In this document: piece after piece, positions 1-6,188 of the stretch | Layout: each line of letters starts with the position of its first letter | Numbering within the stretch: the stretch's first letter is position 1 | Program-made: the position numbers and the translations under genes | The notes under the pieces: generated by a model | What the model saw: the letters and a program-made list of their open reading frames with translations, nothing else | Databases searched by the model: none | Told to the model about the DNA's origin: nothing | Source: Fodinibacter sp038330415 | GTDB taxonomy: Bacteria > Actinomycetota > Actinomycetes > Actinomycetales > Dermatophilaceae | Assembly (NCBI GenBank): GCA_038330415.1 | Contig: JBBQNZ010000192.1 | Location: forward strand, 1 to 6,377 | DNA length: 6,377 bases | Direction of reading: 5' to 3'

Positions 1-1245
1 GGCAGCGGTCATCACGTAGTCCTGCGCCGTCGCCGTGCGGTGCAGCGCCCCGACGACCTGCGCATAGCTGAGCGGCAGCGCTCCGTCGTCGGCGACCCGG
101 CCCGCGATGAACTCACCCAGCCGTTCCCGCAGCGCGACGCCGGTCCGTGTCCACTCCGTCGGCGCCGACCAGTCGCCCAGCAACTCGGACAGCTCGGTCA
201 GGCTCTCCCGTGCGTCACCGACGACCGGTAGCGAGCGGTGCTTGCCGGCATCGAAGCGCGCCGTGTTGAGCGCGATGATGCGGGCGCCCTCGTCGAAGAG
301 GGTCCACGACCCGGTGACGAAGTCGTTGAGCCGGGTGCCGACGGCGAGCACGACATCGGCCTGCGCGCACGCCTCGTTGGCCTCCCCCGCACCGGTGACA
401 CCGATAGGGCCCGTGTAGCGCGGGTGGTCGGCCACGAGGGTGGACTTGCCTGCGACGGTCTCGACGACCGGGATGCCGTGTCGGGTCGCGAACTGCGCGA
501 GCTCGCTCTCGGCCAGCGAGTAGTGCACACCGCCACCCGCGACGATGACCGGGCGCTCGGCCGCGGCGAGCACCCGGGCGGCCTGCGCGAGCTCGTCGGT
601 CGCCGCACGCGGCCGGGGCACGGTGTGCACGACCGGCTCGAAGAAGGCGCTCGGGTAGTCGTAGGCGGTGGCGGCGACGTCCTGCGGGAGCCCGAGGAAC
701 GCCGGTCCGCAGTCCGCGGGGTCGAGCAGGGTGCGGGTGACCTGCGGCAGGGAGCTCAGCAGCTGGGCCGGGTGGGTGATGCGGTCCCAGTAGCGCACGA
801 CGGGCCGGAAGCTGTCGTTGACCGTCGTCGTCGGGTCGCCGAAGTGCTCGACCTGCTGCAGGACGGGGTCGGGCAGACGGGACGTGAACGCGTCACCCGA
901 GACGAACAGTGCGGGGATCCGGTTCGACATGGCGACGCCGGCGGCGGTGACCATGTTCGTCGCACCGGGGCCGATCGAGCTCGTGGCGACCATCACCTGG
1001 CGCCGCCGGGTGGCCTTGCCGAAGGCGACTGCCGCCAGGCCCATACCCTCCTCGCTCTGCGCACGCCAGACGGGGATCTCGTCCCGGTGCTGCTCCAGGG
1101 CGTGCCCCAGGCTGGTGACGTTGCCATGGCCGAAGATGGCGAACACGCCCGGGTAGAGCGGGACCTCGTGGCCGTCGACCACGGTGCGCTGGGCGACGAG
1201 GTAGCGCACGAGCGCCTCGGCGGTGGTGATCCGGACGGTGCTCAT
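1..1245 (-). CDS. iolD: IolD, TPP-dependent 3D-(3,5/4)-trihydroxycyclohexane-1,2-dione acylhydrolase (3' part cut off by window edge)
   Basis: This is the N-terminal 415 residues of the ring-opening hydrolase of inositol catabolism, which converts trihydroxycyclohexanedione to 5-deoxy-glucuronate in the cytoplasm. The frame is open from the ATG at 1245 to the window edge. Full-length IolD proteins are about 620-640 residues, so roughly the last third, including most of the C-terminal TPP-binding domain, is missing. Visible motifs are FGHGN (38-42), the segment RAQSEEGM (61-68) carrying the expected TPP-activating glutamate (probably E65), SSIGPGATNMVTAA (89-102), PDPVLQQVEHF (125-135), LPQDV (186-190), AGGGVHYS (236-243), GTRLNDFVTGS (303-313) and RFDAGKH (330-336). 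These follow IolD order more closely than generic acetolactate synthase. The start is supported by AAGGAG (plus-strand positions 1254-1259) 8 nt upstream, and ATGA overlaps the stop of the preceding gene. It is the last gene of the visible chain. Assignment is firm for family and function. Confidence 0.93.
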   Translation of the reverse strand, partial: MSTVRITTAEALVRYLVAQRTVVDGHEVPLYPGVFAIFGHGNVTSLGHALEQHRDEIPVWRAQSEEGMGLAAVAFGKATRRRQVMVATSSIGPGATNMVTAAGVAMSNRIPALFVSGDAFTSRLPDPVLQQVEHFGDPTTTVNDSFRPVVRYWDRITHPAQLLSSLPQVTRTLLDPADCGPAFLGLPQDVAATAYDYPSAFFEPVVHTVPRPRAATDELAQAARVLAAAERPVIVAGGGVHYSLAESELAQFATRHGIPVVETVAGKSTLVADHPRYTGPIGVTGAGEANEACAQADVVLAVGTRLNDFVTGSWTLFDEGARIIALNTARFDAGKHRSLPVVGDARESLTELSELLGDWSAPTEWTRTGVALRERLGEFIAGRVADDGALPLSYAQVVGALHRTATAQDYVMTAA

Positions 1246-2420
1246 CGCAGCGACTCCTTCAGGTCACGGACCTGCTGCCAGCCACGGGACTCCCACGAGT
1301 CGATGAGGGCCTGCTGGACGCTGACCACGTCGACGGCCTCGGTGAACCCGGGGGTGAAGCAGGCCCCGGTGGCGAGTGCCTCGAGGAACGCGTGGTCCTG
1401 GATCGTGATGAGGTCCTCGAACCCGATGCTGTTGGCCTGGCCCGGCACGAAGGCTCCGTGGAACGGGAAGCGCTCGCCCCCGAAGATGGTGGTGTACCCC
1501 GAGTCCGCGGAGTCGGTCACCGCGTAGTACTGCAGCTCGTTGATCCGCTCGTGGTTCCAAACCAGCGAGCCCTTGGTGCCGTAGACCTCGAAGGCGTTCT
1601 GGCTCTCCGGTCCGACCACGGTGCGGCTGGCCTCGAAGGTGCCGGTGGCACCGCCCTCGAAGCGGCAGAGCATCGAGGCGAAGTCCTCGTTCTCGACCTC
1701 CCCCGTCGGGTCCTCGGGGCGGCCGACGCCGTAGTGGCTGGCGGCGCCGGTCGGGAGCGGTCGCCGAGGGATGGTCGTGTTGGCCATGCCGACGACCTCG
1801 GCGACGGGTCCGACGAGGAACTGCGCCATGGCGACGGAGTGGCTGAGGATGTCGCTGCTGACGCCGTACCCCGCCTGGTCCAGGAAGAAGCGCCAGGTGA
1901 GCAGGCCGAGCGGGTCGCTGCCGTACATCGACAGGAAGCGCCCGCGGTAGTGCGTGATCTCGCCGAGCGCCCCGCTGGCGATGAGGTCGCGGGCGTGCAG
2001 CACGAGGGGGGACCACAGGTAGCAGTAGCCGACCCCGGTGGCCACTCCCGCGGCGCTGGCGAGCCGGTGGGCCGCGACGGCGTGCTGCGGCAGCCCGCCG
2101 ATCGGCTTCTCGCTGAACACGGCCTTCCCGGCCGCCGTGGCCGCCTCGATCATCGGCAGATGCAGCATGTTGGGCGCCGTCACCCAGACCGCGTCCACGT
2201 CAGGGGCGGTGACCGCCTCGTGCCAGTCGTCGACGGCCCGCTCGAAGCCGAGGTCCTCCACCGCCTGTCGGCGCCGATCGGCCACGGGGTCGGCACACAC
2301 GACGAGGTGCGGGTCGTAGGACCGGTCGGGGAAGTGGCCGGGGATGCGGCGCGCCGAGCGCGAGTGCGCCTGCCCCATCCACCCGAGCCCGAGCACGGCG
2401 ATGCCGATCCGCCGCTTCAT
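1242..2420 (-). CDS. Gfo/Idh/MocA-family NAD(P)-dependent oxidoreductase, probable inositol-type dehydrogenase
   Basis: This 392-residue protein has a Rossmann NAD(P)-binding half (about 1-130) and a C-terminal Gfo/Idh substrate domain (about 135-375). Visible marks are the dinucleotide motif GLGWMG (11-16), an acidic D44 at the end of the second strand that favours NAD over NADP, the family signature EKP (104-106) and the catalytic-type motif DILSH with D190 and H194. No signal peptide or membrane segment is seen. Lying between iolB and iolD, it probably oxidises or interconverts an inositol stereoisomer or a related cyclitol or sugar. It is clearly longer than canonical IolG (about 340 residues), with extra sequence near 28-38 and 217-245, so I do not give it the iolG name; scyllo-inositol dehydrogenases are alternatives. 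Its ATG overlaps the iolB stop (ATGA, 2417-2420). Only a weak G-rich stretch, not a classical Shine-Dalgarno site, precedes it, so translation may depend on coupling to iolB. Confidence 0.9.
   Translation of the reverse strand: MKRRIGIAVLGLGWMGQAHSRSARRIPGHFPDRSYDPHLVVCADPVADRRRQAVEDLGFERAVDDWHEAVTAPDVDAVWVTAPNMLHLPMIEAATAAGKAVFSEKPIGGLPQHAVAAHRLASAAGVATGVGYCYLWSPLVLHARDLIASGALGEITHYRGRFLSMYGSDPLGLLTWRFFLDQAGYGVSSDILSHSVAMAQFLVGPVAEVVGMANTTIPRRPLPTGAASHYGVGRPEDPTGEVENEDFASMLCRFEGGATGTFEASRTVVGPESQNAFEVYGTKGSLVWNHERINELQYYAVTDSADSGYTTIFGGERFPFHGAFVPGQANSIGFEDLITIQDHAFLEALATGACFTPGFTEAVDVVSVQQALIDSWESRGWQQVRDLKESLR
1254..1259 (-). promoter_or_regulatory. Ribosome binding site of iolD
   Basis: On the minus strand this reads AAGGAG, 8 nt before the ATG at 1245. 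It lies inside the last codons of the preceding oxidoreductase gene. It fixes the IolD start and suggests that iolD can initiate strongly by itself in addition to coupling through the ATGA overlap. Confidence 0.75.
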
Positions 2421-3304
2421 CGGCCGACCCGCCCGGCCGCAGACGTCATCGGCAGGCGCGGGTCCTGACCCGCGTCATCCCACGTCTCGCGGATCCAGTG
2501 GTGGTCGGGGTCGTCACAGAACGCCATCGTGCGCTCGTCACCGGGGCCGGCGAGCACGTTGAGGAAGTACATCGGGTACTCCGGTTGGGCGGTCGAGGGC
2601 CCGTGGTAGCCGGCGGGCACGAGGTACACGTCGCCGTCGAGCACGGTCACCGTCTCGTCGGTGGACTCGTCGACCGTGTACACGCGGAACAGGCCCTGGC
2701 CGTGGGGGTGCCCGTGCGGCCCGTCGAGGCGTCCCATCCGGAAGTAGTAGATCTCCTCGTTGGTCGGCGCGCAGTCGCCGATGCCGTCGTGCCGGTGGGG
2801 GGGCCACGAGGACACGTTGCCTCCCGGTGTCAGCACCTCGCAGACGTTGATCCGGTCGGCACCCGAGAACGAGGTCGGGGTCGCGATGTTGGTGACCTGC
2901 CGGGTGGCGCGGCCACCGCCGCGGACCTCCACGGGCACGTCGGACGCCGCCGTGAGGCTCACCGGGAACCGCTCGGTCGCGCGTGCCGTGCAGAGGGCGA
3001 CCTCACCCGCGGCGCCGCTCACCACCACCTCGGCCCCGAGCGGTAGGTACATCCAGTCCGAGACCGCGTCGAACACTCCGACGCGACCCTGCACGGCGAA
3101 GTGTGCGCCGTCGACGGTCACCCTCAGGTCGGTCGCAGACAGCGGCACGAGCACCCCCTCGATGCCGTGCAGCACCCGCGTGACCGGCCCGGCCCCGAGG
3201 TCGAAGACCTCGAGCCCGCTGTAGGTCCAGCCGGCCTGCTCCGGGGCCACGGTCACGAGGGTGTCGGAGGTCGACAACGTTCCGGCACGGTGGTGGTTGC
3301 TCAC
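2417..3304 (-). CDS. iolB: IolB, 5-deoxy-glucuronate isomerase
   Basis: The product is 295 residues, close to the usual 270-300 for IolB, and isomerises 5-deoxy-glucuronate to 2-deoxy-5-keto-gluconate in the cytoplasm. It is a bicupin-type protein. Recognisable C-terminal cupin motifs are SSWPPHRHD (165-173), NEEIYYFR (182-189), FRVYT (206-210) and VPAGYHGPSTAQPEYPMYFLN (229-249). H170, H172, E184 and H234 are the likely metal ligands by family analogy. I chose the GTG at 3304: AGGAG lies 8 nt upstream, the GTG overlaps the stop of the preceding gene (GTGA), and the length matches the family. An in-frame ATG at 3457 would add 51 Arg/Pro-rich residues lying entirely inside the preceding gene, and is rejected. 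A His/Gly-rich loop (GPHGHPHGQG, 195-204) precedes the FRVYT strand. Family assignment is firm. Confidence 0.93.
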   Translation of the reverse strand: MSNHHRAGTLSTSDTLVTVAPEQAGWTYSGLEVFDLGAGPVTRVLHGIEGVLVPLSATDLRVTVDGAHFAVQGRVGVFDAVSDWMYLPLGAEVVVSGAAGEVALCTARATERFPVSLTAASDVPVEVRGGGRATRQVTNIATPTSFSGADRINVCEVLTPGGNVSSWPPHRHDGIGDCAPTNEEIYYFRMGRLDGPHGHPHGQGLFRVYTVDESTDETVTVLDGDVYLVPAGYHGPSTAQPEYPMYFLNVLAGPGDERTMAFCDDPDHHWIRETWDDAGQDPRLPMTSAAGRVGR

Positions 3305-4236
3305 GAGTGGGTCTCCTGGCTCGGTGGGACGGCAGCGGGGTGGACGAGGGCACCGGCGCGGTCCACGGCATCCGCGACACTCAGCACCTCGGGATAGAGC
3401 AGTGCGCGCCCGGGGACCAGGCCCCGGATGTTCGGGACGTCGAGGGCCCTGGCCCAACCATCGAACACCCGCTGCCAGTCGCGCCCGGCGTCACCGCCCA
3501 GGAGCAGGATGGGGCAGCTCGTCGCGGCGGCGACCCGGGCCGGGTCGGCGGTGGCCGGGATCTTCAGCCAGGTGTGCGCCGACGACGAGCCGAGGCCGCT
3601 CGCGATCGCGACCATGCGGACCAGCGCGTCCTCGGAGGGGTCGAGCTCGAGCCCACCGTCGGGGCGGGTGCGGTAGGGCAGTGGTTCGATCAGGGCCATC
3701 GTGCCCGCGTCCGCGAGCGCTGTCGTGATCCGGGCGACCATCTCGAGGGTGCGCGGCACCCCCGGGTCGGTCGGGTCGACACGCAGCAGCGTCTTGCCTC
3801 CGTCGAGGCCCAGGGACACCACGTGCTCCGGGTCGTAGGCGGTGAGCCGGTCGTCCAGCTCCCACCGGGCTCCGGCGATGCCGCCGCGGTTCATCGTGCC
3901 GACGGCCAGCCGGCCGTCCAGCGCACCGAGCAGCGCGAGCTCCTCGAGGACGTCGGCGCTCGCCAGCACGCCGTCGACCCGTGGGTCGTCCAGGCCGGTC
4001 ACGATCCGGTCGAGGAGTGAGTGCCGGTCCTGCGCGGCCATCGGGTCCGACCCGATCGCCAGCTTGCCGCGCGCGGTGTGGTCGGCGGCGAGCAGCAGCA
4101 TCCGGCCGTCATCGCCGACCAGGGGTCGGCGATGACGCTCCACGAGTGCCCTCCGAAGCCGCTGGGGCTCGCGCACCCGCGCATCGGTGAGTGCGTGGAA
4201 GCTCTTGTCGCTCACCCTCTTCTGGTGATCAGCCAT
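3301..4236 (-). CDS. Aldolase-like (beta/alpha)8 protein, Cgl0159-type, candidate DKGP aldolase
   Basis: This 311-residue protein looks like a class I aldolase-type TIM barrel of the DeoC/LacD/FbaB superfamily, and most resembles the Cgl0159 family found in actinobacterial inositol loci (resemblance recalled, not searched). Motifs in order are LLLAADHTARG (47-57, strand 1), MNRGG (115-119), LGLDGGK (142-148), IEPLPY (183-188), WLKIP (223-227) and LLLGGD (244-249). K148 and K225 both end probable barrel strands; either could be the Schiff-base lysine, with K225 my preference. No dedicated iolJ is seen in the window. Its place right after iolC, whose product is 2-deoxy-5-keto-gluconate 6-phosphate, suggests it cleaves that compound to dihydroxyacetone phosphate and malonate semialdehyde; this is inference. 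It overlaps the iolC end by 8 bp. No clear Shine-Dalgarno site precedes the ATG, and an in-frame GTG at 4215 is an alternative start. A perfect 14-bp inverted repeat lies in codons 34-44. Confidence 0.82.
   Translation of the reverse strand: MADHQKRVSDKSFHALTDARVREPQRLRRALVERHRRPLVGDDGRMLLLAADHTARGKLAIGSDPMAAQDRHSLLDRIVTGLDDPRVDGVLASADVLEELALLGALDGRLAVGTMNRGGIAGARWELDDRLTAYDPEHVVSLGLDGGKTLLRVDPTDPGVPRTLEMVARITTALADAGTMALIEPLPYRTRPDGGLELDPSEDALVRMVAIASGLGSSSAHTWLKIPATADPARVAAATSCPILLLGGDAGRDWQRVFDGWARALDVPNIRGLVPGRALLYPEVLSVADAVDRAGALVHPAAVPPSQETHS
3313..3317 (-). promoter_or_regulatory. Ribosome binding site deciding the iolB GTG start
   Basis: The minus strand reads AGGAG, 8 nt before the GTG at 3304. 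It sits in the last codons of the aldolase-like gene. It is the main reason for preferring the GTG start over the upstream in-frame ATG at 3457. Confidence 0.7.
4107..4137. repeat. Perfect 14-bp inverted repeat with 3-nt spacer inside the aldolase-like gene
   Basis: CGTCATCGCCGACC (4107-4120) is followed by AGG (4121-4123) and then by the exact reverse complement of the first arm (4124-4137). In the minus-strand transcript this could form a 14-bp GC-rich hairpin about 100 nt after the aldolase start. It encodes the segment around RHRRPLVGDD. No run of T follows on the minus strand, so it is not an ordinary intrinsic terminator. Whether it acts as an mRNA structure is unknown. Confidence 0.9.
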
Positions 4237-5209
4237 GGCCGGCCACCCGTTCCGTGTCGGTCGTCGAGCCGGCCTCGAAGGCCTCCAGCTCGGGCAGGGT
4301 CGGCATCGCGTCGGCGCAGGTGAGCCGGGAGGTCACCAGGGCGCCGGCCGCGTTCGCGAGGCGCCCGATCTTCGCGAGTGACCAGCCACGCACCAGGCCG
4401 GTCGCGAGGGCACCACCGAACGCGTCGCCGGCACCCGAGCCGCAGCGCACCGCCACGGAGATCGGTTCGACGACGACCCGCTCCTCGGCCGACGCGAGCA
4501 GGACTCCGTCGGCACCCATCTTGACCACCGCGATCGACACCCCCCGGGCGAGCAGGGCGTCGGCCGCCGCGTGCGGCTCGGACGAGCCGACCGCCATCGC
4601 GCACTCGGCGCGGTTGCCGACCACGACGGTGGACAGCGCGATGGCCCGCGCTGCCGCCTCGCCGGCGGCCGCCGGGTCCGGCCACAGGTCCGGCCGCAGG
4701 TCGAGGTCGAGCACGGTGTGGGGGCGGCGAGCGCGACGCTCCAGCCACTGCCTGCCGGTGGCGGCGGTGGACCCCACGGCGAGGGCGCTACCGCTGATCC
4801 ACAGCACGAGGCAGCCGGCCAGCGCCACCTCGTCGACGGCATCCGTCTCGATGGTGGTGTCGGGGGCGTCCGGGGCGCGAAGGAAGGTGATGGTCGGCTC
4901 GGCCGGGTCCTCCAGGGCCACGAGGACGACCGGGGTCCGCCCTCCCGCGCGGCGGGTGACGTAGCGGGTCCGGACACCCAGCTGCCTCAGCTTGGCGAGG
5001 GCGTAGTCGCCCAGCGGGTCGTCGGCGACGGCGGTGACGACCGCCGACCGCAGGCCCAGCCTGGCGCCGGCGACGGCGACGTTGGTCGGGCTGCCACCGA
5101 TGGACTTCACGAAGGTCTGCGGCTGGAGGAAGGAGGCGTACGGCTCCTGGGCGTAGAGGTCGACACTGATCCGGCCCACCGCCAGCAGGTCCAGCGCCTC
5201 GGGGCTCAC
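4229..5209 (-). CDS. iolC: IolC, 5-dehydro-2-deoxygluconokinase (PfkB family)
   Basis: The product is 326 residues, matching the usual length of about 325 for IolC, and phosphorylates 2-deoxy-5-keto-gluconate at C6 using ATP. PfkB-family evidence is clear: N-terminal strand LLAVGRISVDLY (8-19), signature 1 GGSPTNVAVAGARLG (38-52), and signature 2 CGSGAGDAFGGAL (256-268) with the catalytic-base aspartate D262 in the GAGDAF anion hole. DLDLRPDLW (168-176) resembles the IolC-specific segment and helps distinguish it from ribokinase or KDG kinase. The neighbours iolE, iolB and iolD make the IolC substrate by far the most likely. The GTG start at 5209 overlaps the upstream stop as GTGA, with GGAG 8 nt before it. 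The last dozen or so residues are Thr/Gly/Glu-rich and probably disordered. The stop overlaps the next gene by 8 bp. Confidence 0.92.
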   Translation of the reverse strand: MSPEALDLLAVGRISVDLYAQEPYASFLQPQTFVKSIGGSPTNVAVAGARLGLRSAVVTAVADDPLGDYALAKLRQLGVRTRYVTRRAGGRTPVVLVALEDPAEPTITFLRAPDAPDTTIETDAVDEVALAGCLVLWISGSALAVGSTAATGRQWLERRARRPHTVLDLDLRPDLWPDPAAAGEAAARAIALSTVVVGNRAECAMAVGSSEPHAAADALLARGVSIAVVKMGADGVLLASAEERVVVEPISVAVRCGSGAGDAFGGALATGLVRGWSLAKIGRLANAAGALVTSRLTCADAMPTLPELEAFEAGSTTDTERVAGHG

Positions 5210-6108
5210 GCGTCCTGCTCCAGCAGGGGCGCGACGACCTCGCGCAGGTAACGCATCGAGGCCTCCACGCCCGTGACGGGGCCTTCGCCGGTACCGGGCA
5301 GGGGCCCGGTGATGGCGGTGTCCTGCTCGATGACGTACCAGCCCTGGTAGCCCGCCCGCTCCAGGGTGAGCACGACGTCGGCCAGCGCCAGGTCACCTTG
5401 GCCCAGGGGCGGGAACAGCCCGGCCTGGACGCTGTGCATGATCGACGTCGAGCGGTCCATCAGAGCGGGGACGAGGTCCATCCGGACGTCCTTGAGGTGG
5501 ACGTGCCCGACCCGGTCAGCGGCCCGGCGAGCGAAGTCGACCGGGTCGGTTCCACCGATCGCCAGGTGGCCGGTGTCGAGGCACCAGCTCACGTCGCAGT
5601 CCTGGAGCACGCGCTCGACGTCGGGCGAGGTCTCGACCACCGTCTGCACGTGCGGGTGCAGCACCTGGCGCAGCCCGTGGTCTTCGCAGATGGTGTCCAC
5701 GGCAGCGAGCATCCGCACGAGGTGCCGGTGCTCGTCGCGGTCCAGGGTGCGGGGCACGGACCAGTCGTCGTCCATCACGGGACAGGACACGAAGGTGGTG
5801 GCCCCGGCACGGCTGAAGAGGTCGGCGACCGCTCGGGTTCGGGCGAGTGCCTCCTCGCGCCGCGCGGGGTCGTGCAGCACCAGGGGGGTGAAGCCGCCGA
5901 TGAGGGACATCTCGCGGCTGCCGAGCACGGAGCGGATGGCGTCGGGCTGCGTCGGGAGGAACCCCGGGGCTCCGTACTCCGTGGCCCGAAGGCCCAGGTC
6001 GGTCATCTCGGTGAGCACCCGGTCGGTGGGCAGCATCTGCCCCCACCCGGGGACCTCGCAGATGCCCCAGGAGATCGGGGCGGAGGCGATGCGGTCGACG
6101 AACGCCAT
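5206..6108 (-). CDS. iolE: IolE-like inosose dehydratase (xylose isomerase-like TIM barrel)
   Basis: This 300-residue protein has the xylose-isomerase-like TIM-barrel fold, and in this context most likely dehydrates 2-keto-myo-inositol to trihydroxycyclohexanedione, the substrate of IolD. The N-terminal PISWGICEVPGWG (11-23), RATEYGAPGFLP (41-52), HPHVQT (151-156), CLDTGHLAIGGTDP (176-189), HVHLKDV (202-208), PLGQGD (234-239) and YVIEQD (258-263) follow the order expected for IolE-type proteins. D178, H204 and E261 are likely metal ligands. The position that is Glu in IolI-type isomerases appears to be His here (H151 or H153), which fits IolE better. The ATG start has CAGGAG 6 nt upstream. 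It is the first gene of the overlapping chain and its GTGA stop couples it to iolC. Its members are often annotated only as sugar phosphate isomerase/epimerase, so the iolE name is probable, not certain. Confidence 0.85.
   Translation of the reverse strand: MAFVDRIASAPISWGICEVPGWGQMLPTDRVLTEMTDLGLRATEYGAPGFLPTQPDAIRSVLGSREMSLIGGFTPLVLHDPARREEALARTRAVADLFSRAGATTFVSCPVMDDDWSVPRTLDRDEHRHLVRMLAAVDTICEDHGLRQVLHPHVQTVVETSPDVERVLQDCDVSWCLDTGHLAIGGTDPVDFARRAADRVGHVHLKDVRMDLVPALMDRSTSIMHSVQAGLFPPLGQGDLALADVVLTLERAGYQGWYVIEQDTAITGPLPGTGEGPVTGVEASMRYLREVVAPLLEQDA
5218..5221 (-). promoter_or_regulatory. Ribosome binding site of iolC
   Basis: The minus strand reads GGAG 8 nt before the GTG at 5209, within the last codons of the iolE-like gene. 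A second AGGA (5213-5216) is closer, only 3 nt from the GTG, and less well spaced. It supports the GTG start. Confidence 0.55.
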
Positions 6109-6114
6109 GGGTGA

Positions 6115-6119
6115 CTCCT
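6115..6119 (-). promoter_or_regulatory. Ribosome binding site of the iolE-like gene
   Basis: The minus strand reads AGGAG six nucleotides before the ATG at 6108. It is the clearest Shine-Dalgarno site of the window that lies outside a coding region, and it supports this ATG as the start of the first gene of the chain. Confidence 0.75.
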
Positions 6120-6121
6120 GA

Positions 6122-6139
6122 TGCTGGAACGGTCCAGCA
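6122..6139. promoter_or_regulatory. Palindromic candidate operator of LacI type upstream of iolE
   Basis: The plus strand reads TGCTGGAACGGTCCAGCA, in which 8 of 9 positions are symmetric around a central CG. A central CG within an 18-bp palindrome is typical of LacI-family operators. It lies just upstream of the iolE Shine-Dalgarno site and immediately downstream of the weak promoter candidate, where a bound repressor could block transcription. A palindrome of this size can arise by chance in GC-rich DNA; its location is the main support. No regulator gene is visible in the window. Confidence 0.5.
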
Positions 6140-6143
6140 CCAG

Positions 6144-6171
6144 ATTCTCACAGGGGCGTCACGGGACGCAA
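6144..6171 (-). promoter_or_regulatory. Weak promoter candidate for the iol operon
   Basis: On the minus strand TTGCGT (6166-6171) is followed after 16 nt by GAGAAT (6144-6149). This is a poor match to a sigma-70-type -35 and a moderate match to a -10 box, in the only intergenic gap of the window. The predicted start of transcription would fall in or next to the palindrome at 6122-6139. Actinobacterial promoters are often degenerate, so this is only a candidate. Confidence 0.3.
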
Positions 6172-6188
6172 GAGGACGAGGGTCATGG

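Noticed and set aside
238..1527. Long plus-strand open frame of 429 codons opposite iolD
   Set aside because: Its translation is rich in Arg, Gly, Asp and Val with no recognisable motif, and it crosses the iolD/oxidoreductase junction on the opposite strand. It is explained by the GC bias of the real minus-strand codons.
1392..2468. Plus-strand open frame of 358 codons opposite the Gfo/Idh gene
   Set aside because: It has low-complexity composition and no domain motif, and lies antisense to a gene with clear family motifs; it is a codon-bias shadow.
3196..3212. 7-bp inverted repeat (CGAGGTC, GAA, GACCTCG) inside iolB
   Set aside because: Several repeats of this size are expected by chance in a GC-rich window of this length, and the position within coding sequence gives no further support.
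3305..3457. N-terminal extension of iolB to an in-frame ATG at 3457
   Set aside because: The 51 extra residues are Arg/Pro-rich, unlike IolB, and lie wholly inside the aldolase-like gene. The GTG at 3304 has a good Shine-Dalgarno site and overlaps the upstream stop.
6122..6139. The palindrome as an intrinsic terminator of the upstream Hyi-like gene
   Set aside because: It lacks a T-run after the stem on the minus strand, and it abuts the iolE ribosome binding site, a position unsuited to a terminator.
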